64,000 nucleotides of DNA from Paraburkholderia fynbosensis (lineage in GTDB: Bacteria > Pseudomonadota > Gammaproteobacteria > Burkholderiales > Burkholderiaceae). The first letter of the stretch is position 1. Every line of letters starts with the position of its first letter. The notes under the pieces are model-generated. The model searched no databases and was not told the DNA's origin. It saw only the letters and a program-made list of their open reading frames with translations. Made by a program: the position numbers and the translations under genes. Where the stretch lies: contig NZ_CADIKI010000016.1 in the NCBI RefSeq assembly GCF_902859935.1, positions 124,001 to 188,000 of the forward strand, given 5' to 3'. Positions 17,107 through 26,471 of the stretch are shown here, piece by piece.

Positions 17107-20076
17107 TCATGACCACGGTTGCAGCCCCTTCAACGACGACGTATCGAGCAGCATCAGTTCGGCGGGAACGATCGCCTGCCGGTCGCCCGGCACCGGTGAA
17201 AAGGCGGGCAGGAAATTGAGCAGCGGCGCGCCTGGACTGACGCCCTGATCGTCACGGTTGAACACGGTGAGCCGGACTGCCTGGACCCCCGGCACCTGCA
17301 TCGCAACTTTGACGATCAGGCTCGCCGCGACGCCTTCGCCGAGCGCGCGCGCATCGAAACCGAAGGCCAGAGTCAGCGCGTCGCGCACGGCGGCGAGCAC
17401 GGTGGGCGGATCGTAGTTCCACGCATCGACCTTCACGTTGCCGCCGAGCCGGAACCAGCGCGGCTGATAGGACATCGCCCGGATCGGCACATAGGGAGAA
17501 CCGTAGCGACGGTAGGCCGCCACCAGATTCGCGAGGGTCGTACCAGCCGGATCGAGCACGTCGCCATCGGCGCCCGCGGCGGTGACGAACACGCCACGCG
17601 TGCGGCCGAACCAGGTCCAGGTCGCCAGAGCCTTCGCGATGCCGGAGAACGCCAGCGCATAGTTCTCGTAGTCTTCGAGCGACACCACGCGTCCAATGGT
17701 CTGTACGAGCAACGGCGCGCTCGTGCGCGCGTCGGCGAGCGTGGCCGGATCGGCTCCGCCCGAGGCCGACGCCGGATTGCTCGCGGACTTCAGACCCGCC
17801 GGGCGATCGAGCGGCTGGTTCAGTTGTCCGGACGGCACATTGCCGGCTGTGCCGATGCCCTTGCGATACACCGCGCGCACGTTCATCTGTCCACTCGGCA
17901 GGCGCGCTCCGTGCACGCCGTCGCCGAACTGCACGGTGACCGTACCGTCCTGCGCCATGCGCGTGACGAACACGCGGGCACGGTTCGATTGATCGAGAAG
18001 ACTCGCCACCTCGTGCCACTGCAATTCGTTGACCCAGATTTCGAGGGTCGATTGACCGCCCTCGCCGTTCGACGTGCTGACGTAGGTGAGCGGACTCTGC
18101 TTCAGTGTGAAAGTCTGACCGGCCTGAGTACCGTCGCCGTTGCCCAGCAACTCGTTGACCGTCTGCCCGTTGCTTGCCTCGACGACGTTGGCATTGACGG
18201 CGAACGTCTCGCGGTCGTAAATGCGAGCGAGGGGCGCGGTGAAAACGAGCGTGGTACCCGTGCCGTTCTTGTCGAGACTATCCAGAACAGCGGCCTCACT
18301 GGCAGACGGATCATTCTTGTCTGGCGGGACGAGCACGGTCTGCGACGGGTCCACATAGAGCATGCCGGGCTGACCCGTCGTCGTGATCACGCTCCATGCG
18401 TACAGGCTCGTGAGGTTGGCGAGCGCGCTCGAAAGCCACTGCAACGCGGGCGGCACGGCCACCTGCACCGGCGGATACGAATCGAGAATAAAGGTGTCCC
18501 CGGCGTTGAGGAGAATCGGTGCCTGTCCGTCGGCCGGCATCAGGTACGCGCCCGCCTGAATCACCGTGATTCGTAACCGCTTGCCCGAGATCGCGACCGT
18601 GCGGCCGGCCGTCAACCGCTGGCCACCGCCCACCTCCACCGAATCGCCGAAGATCGGCGTGAGCATGCCGGCCTGAAGGGTCTGCGGCGTGCCCGCGCTG
18701 CCGCCGCTAGCCGTGCCGTTGTCGATCGACGTTTGCGTCACGGGCTGGTCGGCCACCGTGAGCGATTCGTTCTGCACGAACGCGACCGTCATGCGCGGAG
18801 TGGGTGTCACGAACTGCGCGAGTGTCTGCTTCGCTTTCGTGCCATCGGGTGCATGCAGCGTGACTTGCGTCGCCTTGGACGAAATTGCGTAGAGGTCGAA
18901 GGCACCTTCGGCCACGCCCGTCACCTGATAAAACTGCGACGGCCCGCCGTCGGCCACGAGCACGATCCAGGTCGGGTTGGCTGGACTGCCCGAAGACACG
19001 ATGCCCTGGTACACCTGGTCGAGCGTAATGGTCGTGCCCGACAAGGTCGATGCGAAGTTCCAGTCTGCGATCGTCGGAGTAGCCGGCGATCCCGCCGGCG
19101 TGAACGTACCCGACGGAAAATGGGCCAGCGTCTGGTCGGCAAGCAATTTTGGATCGGGCGCGTTATAGCCATACAGTGCCGCGCGCTTTCGCATCGCATA
19201 GAGTGTCACGCTCGTCGCCGACGCCAGGGCCGCGGCCAGCGGCGTATCGAGCGATATCTGGGTGCGCTGCCTGGCGGAATCCACGCTCATGCCGACCACG
19301 TGGCAAAACGACCAGTTGGGACTGTCGGCGTTTTGCACGCAGTCGTCGTCGGCAATGAACAGCACGCCGTCTCCCACCTTGAGCCCGGTCGAGGTGCCCG
19401 CGAGCCAGATAGCCGGGTCGTCCTGGTCGGCGGCCGAGGCCACGCTCGCACCTGAAACGGCAGCCGAAGCCAGGGCCGCCGCGGAATTGCCGATCAGCGC
19501 CGTGAGATCGACCGGCCCGGTCGTGGTCGCGGCAAGCGCGTTGTGTGCAACGTACGCGGTCAGGTCCGCGGAGGTTTCGAAGGTCTGCGGCGACTGTCCG
19601 GCGCCAGGCGTGCTCTGCACACGGCTGCCCGATGCGATCACCACCGGGTCCGGGGCGCCCGGCGCATCGTTCAGTGTAAAGGCGAGCGGCGCGGATGCCG
19701 CCACGCCCGGCGAGGGCTGATAGCCAACCAGCCGCGCGAGTTCGAACACGGAGCGCGTGACTGTTGCAGTGCGCAGATACGCTTCGTTGGCGGCACGCTC
19801 CTGGTAGAACGTGATGATGTCCGACACGAGCGCCCATGCGTCGATCAGCGCGATCGAGAAGTCGCCGTCATCGCGCGTCGTCAGCGCGCTCAGCGCTCCA
19901 TACTCCCGGTTCGAGAGCGCCGCGATCATGCTAGCCTTGAAGGTGGCGAACACCCCCGCGCGATAGACGATTTGCGCAAGCGCCGGCCGGTTGTAGATGG
20001 GCGCGGGCGTCTCCCGGCCGACTCCTTCGCAACAGCCGCACAACTGAACCGACGCGGACTCGCAGGAATTGCTCAT
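17107..20076 (-). CDS. eCIS putative baseplate assembly protein (J-type), 989 aa
   Basis: The start is ATG 20076 (MSNSCESASVQLCGCCEG), whose ATGA overlaps the stop of the preceding baseplate gene; an in-frame upstream extension is rejected. The N-terminus has the putative-baseplate-assembly pattern DFSIALIDAWALVSDIITFY, then ERAANEAYLRTATVTRSVFE and LARLVGYQPSPGVAASAPLA. The C-terminal third has the J-like WTWFGRTRGVFVTAAG and QFGDGVHGARLPSGQMNVRA segments. It corresponds to Afp11/12-type wedge proteins and is larger than most P2 gpJ. It should form the baseplate wedge with the 835-aa paralogue and gp25. Confidence 0.88.
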   Translation of the reverse strand: MSNSCESASVQLCGCCEGVGRETPAPIYNRPALAQIVYRAGVFATFKASMIAALSNREYGALSALTTRDDGDFSIALIDAWALVSDIITFYQERAANEAYLRTATVTRSVFELARLVGYQPSPGVAASAPLAFTLNDAPGAPDPVVIASGSRVQSTPGAGQSPQTFETSADLTAYVAHNALAATTTGPVDLTALIGNSAAALASAAVSGASVASAADQDDPAIWLAGTSTGLKVGDGVLFIADDDCVQNADSPNWSFCHVVGMSVDSARQRTQISLDTPLAAALASATSVTLYAMRKRAALYGYNAPDPKLLADQTLAHFPSGTFTPAGSPATPTIADWNFASTLSGTTITLDQVYQGIVSSGSPANPTWIVLVADGGPSQFYQVTGVAEGAFDLYAISSKATQVTLHAPDGTKAKQTLAQFVTPTPRMTVAFVQNESLTVADQPVTQTSIDNGTASGGSAGTPQTLQAGMLTPIFGDSVEVGGGQRLTAGRTVAISGKRLRITVIQAGAYLMPADGQAPILLNAGDTFILDSYPPVQVAVPPALQWLSSALANLTSLYAWSVITTTGQPGMLYVDPSQTVLVPPDKNDPSASEAAVLDSLDKNGTGTTLVFTAPLARIYDRETFAVNANVVEASNGQTVNELLGNGDGTQAGQTFTLKQSPLTYVSTSNGEGGQSTLEIWVNELQWHEVASLLDQSNRARVFVTRMAQDGTVTVQFGDGVHGARLPSGQMNVRAVYRKGIGTAGNVPSGQLNQPLDRPAGLKSASNPASASGGADPATLADARTSAPLLVQTIGRVVSLEDYENYALAFSGIAKALATWTWFGRTRGVFVTAAGADGDVLDPAGTTLANLVAAYRRYGSPYVPIRAMSYQPRWFRLGGNVKVDAWNYDPPTVLAAVRDALTLAFGFDARALGEGVAASLIVKVAMQVPGVQAVRLTVFNRDDQGVSPGAPLLNFLPAFSPVPGDRQAIVPAELMLLDTSSLKGLQPWS

Positions 20077-22580
20077 TTTCCGCCGTCCATCGTGAGCGTG
20101 AGATAGCCGCGATCGAGCCGGCTCGGGTCGTTCGCGACACTGGCCAGTTCCAGCCGGTTCATCGTGATGTAGCCTCTTGCGACTGCGTCGCTCAACGGAT
20201 CGTCGAGCCGCTGGAAGGCCAGAGCATTGACGGAAGTCACGCCCTCCACGGCCTGCACCGCTACCAGCAGCGGACTCAGATAGACCGTCTCGCCGAGCGA
20301 GAAGTTGACTGGCGCGAGCAGGCCCGGCGTGCCGTCGCATACGTCGCCGGAAACCAGGATGCGCGTCAACGCCTGTCGCACGTCGGTACGGAAATGCTGT
20401 GAATCGACGCACACGTGCAGCACGATCTTCAATCCCACGATCACGGCCGCCTCGACTTCGAGGTCGGTGCCGGCCATGCGGAAAAGATCGAGGCGCGTCA
20501 GCGTGTCGTCGATCATCGTCGTGTCCGCAACTTGACCTGCGGACGGTTCGAGCGTGACGAAAGTCGTCCGCCAGCTTCCGGTCCAGCGAAACCTGCCTCG
20601 CGCAGCCTTGATACGCGAATCGCGCAGCGCGACTTCGCCGTAATCGTCCTCTGTGACGGCGCGCATCTGCGTGTTGAACGCGACGGGCGCGGCCTGGCGG
20701 ATATGTTCCATCGATTCCGCGTCGACGCCGCCTGCCGCCGGCAACGGATTGCGCACCCCCTGCACCGCCGCGTCGTTCGACACGATGTGCGCGAGCGCGT
20801 CGCGCCCGACGTTGCCTGCGCTGCCGTTGCCGATCCAGTAGTCGGCGCTGAACCGCGTGCCTTCGAGCGGCGCAACGCCCAAAGTATCGTCTCCGAAACG
20901 GAGGAACGCCGTCCCATCGCGCTCGATCTCGACGACAAAGTTGTTGCCGGGCTCGGTCTGGCCGAGCAGCATTGCCACCGGCGTCCAGATTTCATTCTGG
21001 TCGTCGACGAGGCTGATGAGCGGAACGGCCTGCGTATCGACACCGGGCACGGGCGGCGCGGGCGCGGTCAGGGCGGAGGCCGGCGCACTCGGGTCGACAG
21101 GTGCCGCAAACGAGAGCGGCTGGCCAGCAAGCGCCGGGTAATAACGCGGCCGCGTCGTGATGGTTGCGCTCGTGCCGCAGCAGTAGCCCGCCGGATCGCC
21201 GACGGGCGCGGGCGGCGCGGCTGGCACCGGATCGAGGAGCTGCGGCTGCGCGATCCGCATGCCATGTCGGCCGGCCACCACATTGCCGCGCGCCACGCTC
21301 ACGTTCTCGAGCTCGGTGGTGGTGGTGCCATTGTCGAAAGTCGCCGAGACGCAGAGCGGAAACGGGAGTGCGTCAGAAGCTTTCCAGGCGATATGCGTAA
21401 TCGCGATGTTGTCGACCGGATCGATGAGCGTGTCACCGAGATAGTCAGTGGAGCGGACGGCGGTGAGCCGCACGGCCCAGCGATGAGTTTGGTCCGCGTC
21501 CTCAGGCTGACCCGTATTCGGGCCGAGTACTTCTTCGAGGACCAGCACGTCGCCCACCTGCAGATTCTTCAGCGTGCCGACCAGCGTTGCCTCGGTCGCG
21601 CCCGCCGGCAGACAGCAGTCGGCATCGCTCCAGGTATGGAACTGCATCGTGTCATGCGTGGAGAAACACTGCACGTCGGCGAGCGTCGTAAACACGCTCG
21701 ACGCGCTCCGCGCAAGCGCGTCGGCCTCTCTCGTGTCGGGCGCCACGCGTGGCAGCGCGCCGGCGACACGCGAGTAGACCTGCGTGCCCGCACGCACGAT
21801 CGCAGCGGGCTGGTCGTCCGTGACGGCGTCGGTCTGCACGAGCTGGATCTGCAACCACACGTGCGCGCACGAGCCGTCGCTCACCGTATAGTCAACGAGC
21901 CGCGCATGCCGCCGCAGTGAGACACGGCTCCTGGCCGTACCGAGATACGCCTCCGTGCCAACCGCGTCTTGCCGGTAGCTGAGATGGTCGGCCACGTAAG
22001 CGAGCGCTTCCACGACCGCGATGCCCGGATCGGCCGCGTGCTGCTCCGTCCAGTCGGGCATGAGTGTCCACATGCGGTCGAGCATCACCTGGCGGAAGCC
22101 CTGAAAGTCCTTTGCCAGATAGTTGATGTCCGGCGCGCTCAGAGCTGGCGATGGACAACAGTTGTCCACCTTGCAGTCGCCAATCGTCGGGCAGCCCGCC
22201 TTGAACGAAAAATCGATCCTCGCGAGCGCCGGGTCGAATCCGTGCGGCGGCCCCTCGATGTGCGGATCGCCACACGTGGCGAGATGGTGCAACGTCAGCG
22301 TGTACCCGGAGAAATCTCCCGTTTCGTTGACGGTGACGATGACCCGGTTCGGCGCGTCAGGTGTGATAGCAAGCGAGTTCGCGACGATACCTGAGACGGT
22401 CTCGCCGCCCGTGATCACGAATTCGGCGGCCTGAAGCTGCGCGAGACGTTCGCACTTCAGGAAGACGACATGCAGTTGCGTCGGCGTATCGGGGTCGACT
22501 TCGAGAAAGTCGATACCGTTGAGGCCCGCGTGTCCCAGCACGCGCGCGCGGCGTACCTTCTCGGCGCAGAAGTAGATCAT
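20073..22580 (-). CDS. eCIS putative baseplate assembly protein (J-type), 835 aa
   Basis: The family signature is clear: SAPDINYLAKDFQGFRQVML, TEQHAADPGIAVVEALAYVA and DHLSYRQDAVGTEAYLGTAR. The C-terminal half has ERDGTAFLRFGDDTLGVAPL and AVTEDDYGEVALRDSRIKAA, typical of putative baseplate assembly proteins (Afp11-like). It is coupled by 4-bp ATGA overlaps both to gp25 upstream and to the 989-aa paralogue downstream. Two unequal J-type proteins in tandem are normal for eCIS wedges. The Cys-rich patch CKVDNCCPSPA (about residues 135-145) before the domain may bind metal. Confidence 0.9.
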   Translation of the reverse strand: MIYFCAEKVRRARVLGHAGLNGIDFLEVDPDTPTQLHVVFLKCERLAQLQAAEFVITGGETVSGIVANSLAITPDAPNRVIVTVNETGDFSGYTLTLHHLATCGDPHIEGPPHGFDPALARIDFSFKAGCPTIGDCKVDNCCPSPALSAPDINYLAKDFQGFRQVMLDRMWTLMPDWTEQHAADPGIAVVEALAYVADHLSYRQDAVGTEAYLGTARSRVSLRRHARLVDYTVSDGSCAHVWLQIQLVQTDAVTDDQPAAIVRAGTQVYSRVAGALPRVAPDTREADALARSASSVFTTLADVQCFSTHDTMQFHTWSDADCCLPAGATEATLVGTLKNLQVGDVLVLEEVLGPNTGQPEDADQTHRWAVRLTAVRSTDYLGDTLIDPVDNIAITHIAWKASDALPFPLCVSATFDNGTTTTELENVSVARGNVVAGRHGMRIAQPQLLDPVPAAPPAPVGDPAGYCCGTSATITTRPRYYPALAGQPLSFAAPVDPSAPASALTAPAPPVPGVDTQAVPLISLVDDQNEIWTPVAMLLGQTEPGNNFVVEIERDGTAFLRFGDDTLGVAPLEGTRFSADYWIGNGSAGNVGRDALAHIVSNDAAVQGVRNPLPAAGGVDAESMEHIRQAAPVAFNTQMRAVTEDDYGEVALRDSRIKAARGRFRWTGSWRTTFVTLEPSAGQVADTTMIDDTLTRLDLFRMAGTDLEVEAAVIVGLKIVLHVCVDSQHFRTDVRQALTRILVSGDVCDGTPGLLAPVNFSLGETVYLSPLLVAVQAVEGVTSVNALAFQRLDDPLSDAVARGYITMNRLELASVANDPSRLDRGYLTLTMDGGK

Positions 22581-22942
22581 GGCGCCCCCGCTCCGAACAC
22601 GAACTCGGAGGTCTGCGGTTGCTGGGTCTGAATGACCGTGTACTGCACCGTGATCAGAAGCGTCGAATCATTGTTGTCGACCTGCACCGATTGCACCTGA
22701 ATCAGATCGGAGAGCCATTGCTGCAATCCTGCCTTGATGATCTGCTGCAAAGCTGCCGCGAGCGTGTCACTGTTGGGCGCGAACACCAGTTGTGCCGCCC
22801 CGCTGCCGAATGTCGGCCGGTTCACGCGTTCACCTGGCGAAGTCAACAGCACGAGTTCGACCATGTCCTCGATATGGCGCGGCAGATCCGAAAGCTGCGT
22901 GCGCCCGGACAGATCGAATCCGTAAGGAAAGCTGAGGTTCAT
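22577..22942 (-). CDS. eCIS gp25/GpW-family baseplate wedge protein
   Basis: This 121-aa protein has the gp25 lysozyme-like fold signature FPYGFDLSGRTQLSDL at the N-terminus and the invariant LLTSPGERVNRPTFGSG (residues about 33-49). The EPR-type motif of T4 gp25 is present here as GERVNRP. Afp9/Pvc9 is the counterpart. It joins the J-type proteins in the wedge and helps start sheath assembly. Its stop overlaps the next start (ATGA). Length is normal for the family. Confidence 0.92.
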   Translation of the reverse strand: MNLSFPYGFDLSGRTQLSDLPRHIEDMVELVLLTSPGERVNRPTFGSGAAQLVFAPNSDTLAAALQQIIKAGLQQWLSDLIQVQSVQVDNNDSTLLITVQYTVIQTQQPQTSEFVFGAGAP

Positions 22943-22978
22943 GTCAACTCACTCATCCAGTCAAGATGGCAATCGCGC

Positions 22979-23296
22979 TCACGTTGCCAGCACTCTCGTC
23001 TGGCACACGAGCGGCACGAGCGGCGTGCCCGTCGGAGCGCATACGGCCTGCCCGGTCTGAATCACGAGGGGCTGGCCGAACGACGTGACGCGTGTCGCGC
23101 CCACTATCCACTGCGCCGTGACGCACGGCCCAGGCAGAGGCGGCACGAACGGACAGCCCGCGATCAGATAAGGTCCGCTGATCGTCACAGTTGGCTGGCC
23201 GCTCACGAGCACGTTGGCATTCGGCACGCTCGGCTGCGCCTGCCCGGCATGGGCGCAGAGCACGGTCGCTCCCACATGCAGTAACAAGCCTGGCAT
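22979..23296 (-). CDS. eCIS PAAR-like spike tip protein
   Basis: The 105-aa protein is Gly/Pro/Val-rich, beta-predicted, with five cysteines (14, 48, 58, 86, 98) and His7/His16 that could bind a stabilising metal at the tip. The order hub, spike, PAAR, gp25, baseplate matches Afp8-Afp10. It resembles the PAAR-like eCIS tip family by pattern (VLVSGQPTVTISGPYLIAGC). GAGGTGA lies upstream of the ATG. It would cap the gpV spike encoded immediately before it (38-nt gap). Confidence 0.78.
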   Translation of the reverse strand: MPGLLLHVGATVLCAHAGQAQPSVPNANVLVSGQPTVTISGPYLIAGCPFVPPLPGPCVTAQWIVGATRVTSFGQPLVIQTGQAVCAPTGTPLVPLVCQTRVLAT

Positions 23297-23334
23297 GATC
23301 GTTCACCTCGCTTTCATGTGCGTTCGCGCCGCGC

Positions 23335-23841
23335 TCAGGTCACGACCAGCGCGCCTTCGTTGACCGTCACGCTGGGCCCTGCGAGCACGATGGTCGCGCC
23401 TTGCCCGTTGCTGATCGTGATACCTGTCTCGTTGATCGAGATCAGCGCGCCGGTCGCGGTCTTGAGCAGAATTCCGCCCGTCGGCCCCGGCATGTCGCTC
23501 ACCATCAAGGTAGTCTGCAGCATCGTCTGCAAGACGAGTTGCTGCGTTCCGGGCGTAGCCGCCAGAGCAAGCGCCGGCAGTTCCGCAGAGGATCCCCAGT
23601 AGCAGCCCGTCCAGACCGGATAGTCCGGATCACCCTGTTCGAACTCGATCCACACGCCGGCCCCGATCGACGGCACGACCAGCTGTCCGGCCTGAATGCC
23701 CGCGAACGGAACGCACGGCATCGCCCATGTGCCCGGCACGATGTTCGTCACGTCCGGGACGGTCGCCATCAACCGACCCATCTGCATGGGGTCGATGTTG
23801 TTGAGCACCGTGCCGCGGTACTTGCCAAAATATTTCTGCAA
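23335..23841 (-). CDS. eCIS phage baseplate protein V-like spike
   Basis: This 168-aa protein starts at TTG 23841 (QKYFGKYRGTVLNNIDPMQM) with GAGGAGG 5 nt upstream. It has the gp5/gpV OB-fold pattern MGRLMATVPDV, VPSIGAGVWIEFEQGDPDYP and VWTGCYWGS. The C-terminal about 60 residues repeat short hydrophobic/Gly strands (LKTATGALISINETGITISN), consistent with a small beta-helical needle. In Afp8 or VgrG this is fused to the hub; here it is separate from the 376-aa hub gene, as in T4 gp27/gp5. Confidence 0.88.
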   Translation of the reverse strand: MQKYFGKYRGTVLNNIDPMQMGRLMATVPDVTNIVPGTWAMPCVPFAGIQAGQLVVPSIGAGVWIEFEQGDPDYPVWTGCYWGSSAELPALALAATPGTQQLVLQTMLQTTLMVSDMPGPTGGILLKTATGALISINETGITISNGQGATIVLAGPSVTVNEGALVVT

Positions 23842-23876
23842 TTGCGCCTCCTCTGTCTCTTCGCATGACGGTGGCG

Positions 23877-25007
23877 CTAGAACAGCGTCGGCACCACGGG
23901 CAGTGTGCTGATGAGGCCGTTGCGCTTGAGCGTGAAGTTCTGCTTGTATGCGCCGCGTGAAATGGTGTGCGTCACGCCTTCGACGTAGTGCAGGCCATCG
24001 TAGGCGAGTCCGGCGCCGCGCACGCCCACGAGCTGTCGCGCCTTGAGCACCTGACCGTAGCGCAATACGTCGATCGTGCCCGTGCCTGTCACCACGTCCG
24101 CACTCGCCGAGGTCGCGGCCATCCCCTGCATCAGGGCCTGGCCTGGCTGGAGCTTGGCGGTGTCGAGGGAAAACTCCACGCTCTGCGGCGTCGCGATAAC
24201 GGCACCGAGGGGCGGATTGAGCGGCGTAACAGGCGGAATGGCGACCGGAATCGGCTGTTTGCTGATGGGCTCCTGGATATACACGACGAACTCCTTCGCG
24301 CCTTCGGGTGCATACGTAAAGTTGAGCGACTCGCAGTTGCTCCAGCTGTCGAGATTGATCGCGAGCGCGGGTTGCGGCACGCCGAACTTGATTTCCGGTC
24401 CCCAGTACGCCTGGCTCACGCCGGGCAGCGGTCCCGGTTCGAGGTAAAAGACGTAGCCCGCAGCCTTCGCGAGCGCGCCAATGTAGGCGTAATCGGTGCC
24501 GCGCTGGCTCGCGAACCGCTGCACGGGCGTTTCGACGTCAGGCACGATGGCCGGAATCACGTTCGGTGTGACGCCGAACACGGCGTACTTCGCGAGCATG
24601 AGAAGCACACGGGCGTCGGTCGTCATGCCGGGATAAGGAAAGCCGTCGAGCGCCTGCAGGTCCATCAGCGCCCCGAGGTCCTCGCCCATCACAGTGAGCT
24701 TCGCCGCACCGTTCGCGCCGGGCTCGACCTGGTGATGCTTGACGACGCCATCCATCAGCACCTGCGGCAAGCCGTTCACCGTCACGACGATCACCACCCG
24801 CAGCACCGGCAGCGGCGCGCCGCCTGTCAGTAGGAAAAGCGTTTGGAGCGGTGAGGAATCGGCGAGCGTGAACACCAGCTTGAAACCGCTGCGCTGACCC
24901 GCTTGAACCTCGACTTCGATCGACGTGAGTGCGTCGACAACCGGCTTCGGCGCAGGCACGGGAACCATCGGCCCGATCAGAAGAGAGACGTAGACACCGT
25001 TGAGCAC
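23877..25007 (-). CDS. eCIS hub protein (phage late-control D / gp27-like)
   Basis: The start is GTG 25007 (VLNGVYVSLLIGPMVPVPAP), preceded by GGAGG at 5 nt, giving 376 aa; the longer in-frame extension is out-of-frame LysM-gene sequence and is rejected. Typical gpD-like features are FKLVFTLADSSPL, VTVNGLPQVLMDGVVKHHQV, a central TVMGEDLGALMDLQ and RGTDYAYIGALAKAAGYVFY. The C-terminus carries LRYGQVLKARQLVGVRGAGL and HYVEGVTHTISRGAYKQNFT, seen in late-control D proteins. It should form the trimeric hub between tube and gpV spike. It starts 1 nt after the LysM gene stop. Confidence 0.85.
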   Translation of the reverse strand: MLNGVYVSLLIGPMVPVPAPKPVVDALTSIEVEVQAGQRSGFKLVFTLADSSPLQTLFLLTGGAPLPVLRVVIVVTVNGLPQVLMDGVVKHHQVEPGANGAAKLTVMGEDLGALMDLQALDGFPYPGMTTDARVLLMLAKYAVFGVTPNVIPAIVPDVETPVQRFASQRGTDYAYIGALAKAAGYVFYLEPGPLPGVSQAYWGPEIKFGVPQPALAINLDSWSNCESLNFTYAPEGAKEFVVYIQEPISKQPIPVAIPPVTPLNPPLGAVIATPQSVEFSLDTAKLQPGQALMQGMAATSASADVVTGTGTIDVLRYGQVLKARQLVGVRGAGLAYDGLHYVEGVTHTISRGAYKQNFTLKRNGLISTLPVVPTLF

Positions 25008-25008
25008 G

Positions 25009-25365
25009 CTAGCCTCCCTTGGGTACCGCGGTGGCAAGCGGAATCGCAATGGAGCGGCCCGGTTGACTCGTGAGGTCATCGGGGTCCATCGCGAGGTTGG
25101 CGTCGCAGAGCATCCAGAAGAGTAGCGGATTGCCCAGGGTTTTCGCGGCAATGTTGTCCAGCCGCGCACCCTGCGCGACGACGAATTGCTGGATCGACGT
25201 GTACTGCTCCGGCTGCGGCACGAGACGGCGTGCGAGATAGCGCACAACGGTGCCGTCGGCTTGCGTGTACGACAGCGTCGACACGCCATAGTAACGGCTG
25301 TCGGGCGTGGTCGGCGAACCGATCTGCACACCCGCCTTGATCAGTGCGCCCAGCGAATCACTCAT
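25009..25365 (-). CDS. eCIS LysM-like tube-initiator protein (Afp7 C-terminal-like)
   Basis: This 118-aa protein starts at ATG 25365 with GGGAG upstream; its first codons overlap (ATGA) the stop of the 216-aa neighbour. The C-terminal half is LysM-like: RLDNIAAKTLGNPLLFWMLC, then DPDDLTSQPGRSIAIP, the pattern of phage gpX/gp53 tail proteins. In Afp/PVC one protein (Afp7/Pvc7) carries both the CIS-tube and the LysM part; here they are two coupled genes. Its likely role is joining the hub to the first tube ring. Confidence 0.82.
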   Translation of the reverse strand: MSDSLGALIKAGVQIGSPTTPDSRYYGVSTLSYTQADGTVVRYLARRLVPQPEQYTSIQQFVVAQGARLDNIAAKTLGNPLLFWMLCDANLAMDPDDLTSQPGRSIAIPLATAVPKGG

Positions 25366-26012
25366 TGCAAGGCTCCCGCGCCGAGATCGGCGATGGTGTT
25401 GAGTGTGTTGGCTGCCGCAAGCGCCTCCTTGCCGATCTGGTAGATCATGTAGAGTGCGCCCGCCGGGCTCACGAAGTTCACATCGGTCACGCTGAGAACT
25501 CGCATGCCGAGGTTCACCTTCGCGCGAATCGGGTTGAGATTCGGGTCGAACGCTTCTTCCGTGATGTCGAGTTCCGTCACGCGCACCGGAATCACCCGCG
25601 TCGCGCTCCAGACGAACAGCGTGAGTGCCGACTCCATCGGCACGGCTTCGATCGTGCCGAGCAGGCTCAGTGCCTCGTTGACGATGATCCGCACGCTCGA
25701 CGGATAGACCAGCATCTCGAGCGCGGCGAGTTGCGGCTGAATGCCGAATTGCACGGCCAGTGGATTCTGAGCGGGAAATTCGAGCTGGTCTGTGGCGTCG
25801 AGTTCGGCGCTCAGGTTGATGGTCTCGATCGGCGGCCCCTTCAACCGCAGCACTTCCGAGCGGTCTGCGGGCTCTGCAACGCTTTGCGGTTGGAGCTTGC
25901 GCGTGAGCGAATCCGGGTTGTACTGCAGGATCACCGCGCCCAGCGGAATCGCCGTGTCCGGATCCAGCATCACGAGGCCGCCCTTGAGCGTGCGAGGAGA
26001 GATAGCCGACAT
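25362..26012 (-). CDS. eCIS CIS-tube-family connector protein, 216 aa
   Basis: The sequence has the N-terminal pattern GAVILQYNPDSLTRKLQP and GPPIETINLSAELDATDQLE, seen in the CIS-tube/gp53-like family (Afp7 N-terminal part). VPVRVTELDITEEAFDPNLNPIRAK-like strands follow (about residues 140-165); these form the tube-fold half. The helical C-terminus (LYMIYQIGKEALAAANTLNT) is hydrophobic but short. GGAGG is 7 nt from the ATG, which directly follows the preceding stop. Together with the LysM gene it replaces Afp7. Confidence 0.78.
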   Translation of the reverse strand: MSAISPRTLKGGLVMLDPDTAIPLGAVILQYNPDSLTRKLQPQSVAEPADRSEVLRLKGPPIETINLSAELDATDQLEFPAQNPLAVQFGIQPQLAALEMLVYPSSVRIIVNEALSLLGTIEAVPMESALTLFVWSATRVIPVRVTELDITEEAFDPNLNPIRAKVNLGMRVLSVTDVNFVSPAGALYMIYQIGKEALAAANTLNTIADLGAGALQ

Positions 26013-26471
26013 TCAGTCGCCTCCATCTAAGTCGGGATGCGTGGTCTTGGGTTCGCTGACGCGTTCGGACTCGTCGAGCCCTAGCGCCCGGAAGATCGCA
26101 CGCGCGATCGCGCGACCGTCGGCGTCGGGCACTCCGGTCTGCACGAATTGAGCGGCAGCCGAGCGCAACGCGCGTGCCTCGACGTCCGTGCCGAGACGCG
26201 ACAGGCTCACGCAAAGCAAGTCGAGTTCAGCCCGCAGCGCGCGCACGACACGCGCGCGTTGACTCCTCGCAAAGCCGTCCAGCACGAGGGTGTCGATGTG
26301 CAGGTCGATGACATGCGGCGAAACGTGCGGCGCCGCCGTCTGCGGGACGCTGTCCGCATGTCGCGACGGTGCCCTGGTGTCGCGCCGCGTACGCCAGTGC
26401 GTGACGTCACGCCGCGGCAGGCCCCAGTCCGGCCGACTCGACGGTAAGGAAGGCGTGGGTTTCATAGCCAT
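26013..26471 (-). CDS. eCIS-associated small protein, unknown role, 152 aa
   Basis: Pro/Arg-rich and disordered for about 50 residues, then a conserved-looking strand-helix unit (HVIDLHIDTLVLDGFARSQR, then ARVVRALRAELDLLC) and a helical tail. I recognise no named domain, but IDxLVLDGF-type small proteins recur in eCIS loci between ATPase and tube-initiator genes. The start may be ATG 26471 or ATG 26465. Either overlaps the ATPase stop at 26462 and implies coupling. The 3' end abuts the next start without a gap. Confidence 0.6.
   Translation of the reverse strand: MAMKPTPSLPSSRPDWGLPRRDVTHWRTRRDTRAPSRHADSVPQTAAPHVSPHVIDLHIDTLVLDGFARSQRARVVRALRAELDLLCVSLSRLGTDVEARALRSAAAQFVQTGVPDADGRAIARAIFRALGLDESERVSEPKTTHPDLDGGD

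Noticed and set aside
16044..22394. Several long plus-strand open frames (up to about 500 codons) opposite the baseplate genes
   Set aside because: High GC makes antisense frames long. The minus-strand frames carry eCIS family motifs, linked starts and ribosome sites; the antisense ones are Arg/His-rich without motifs.
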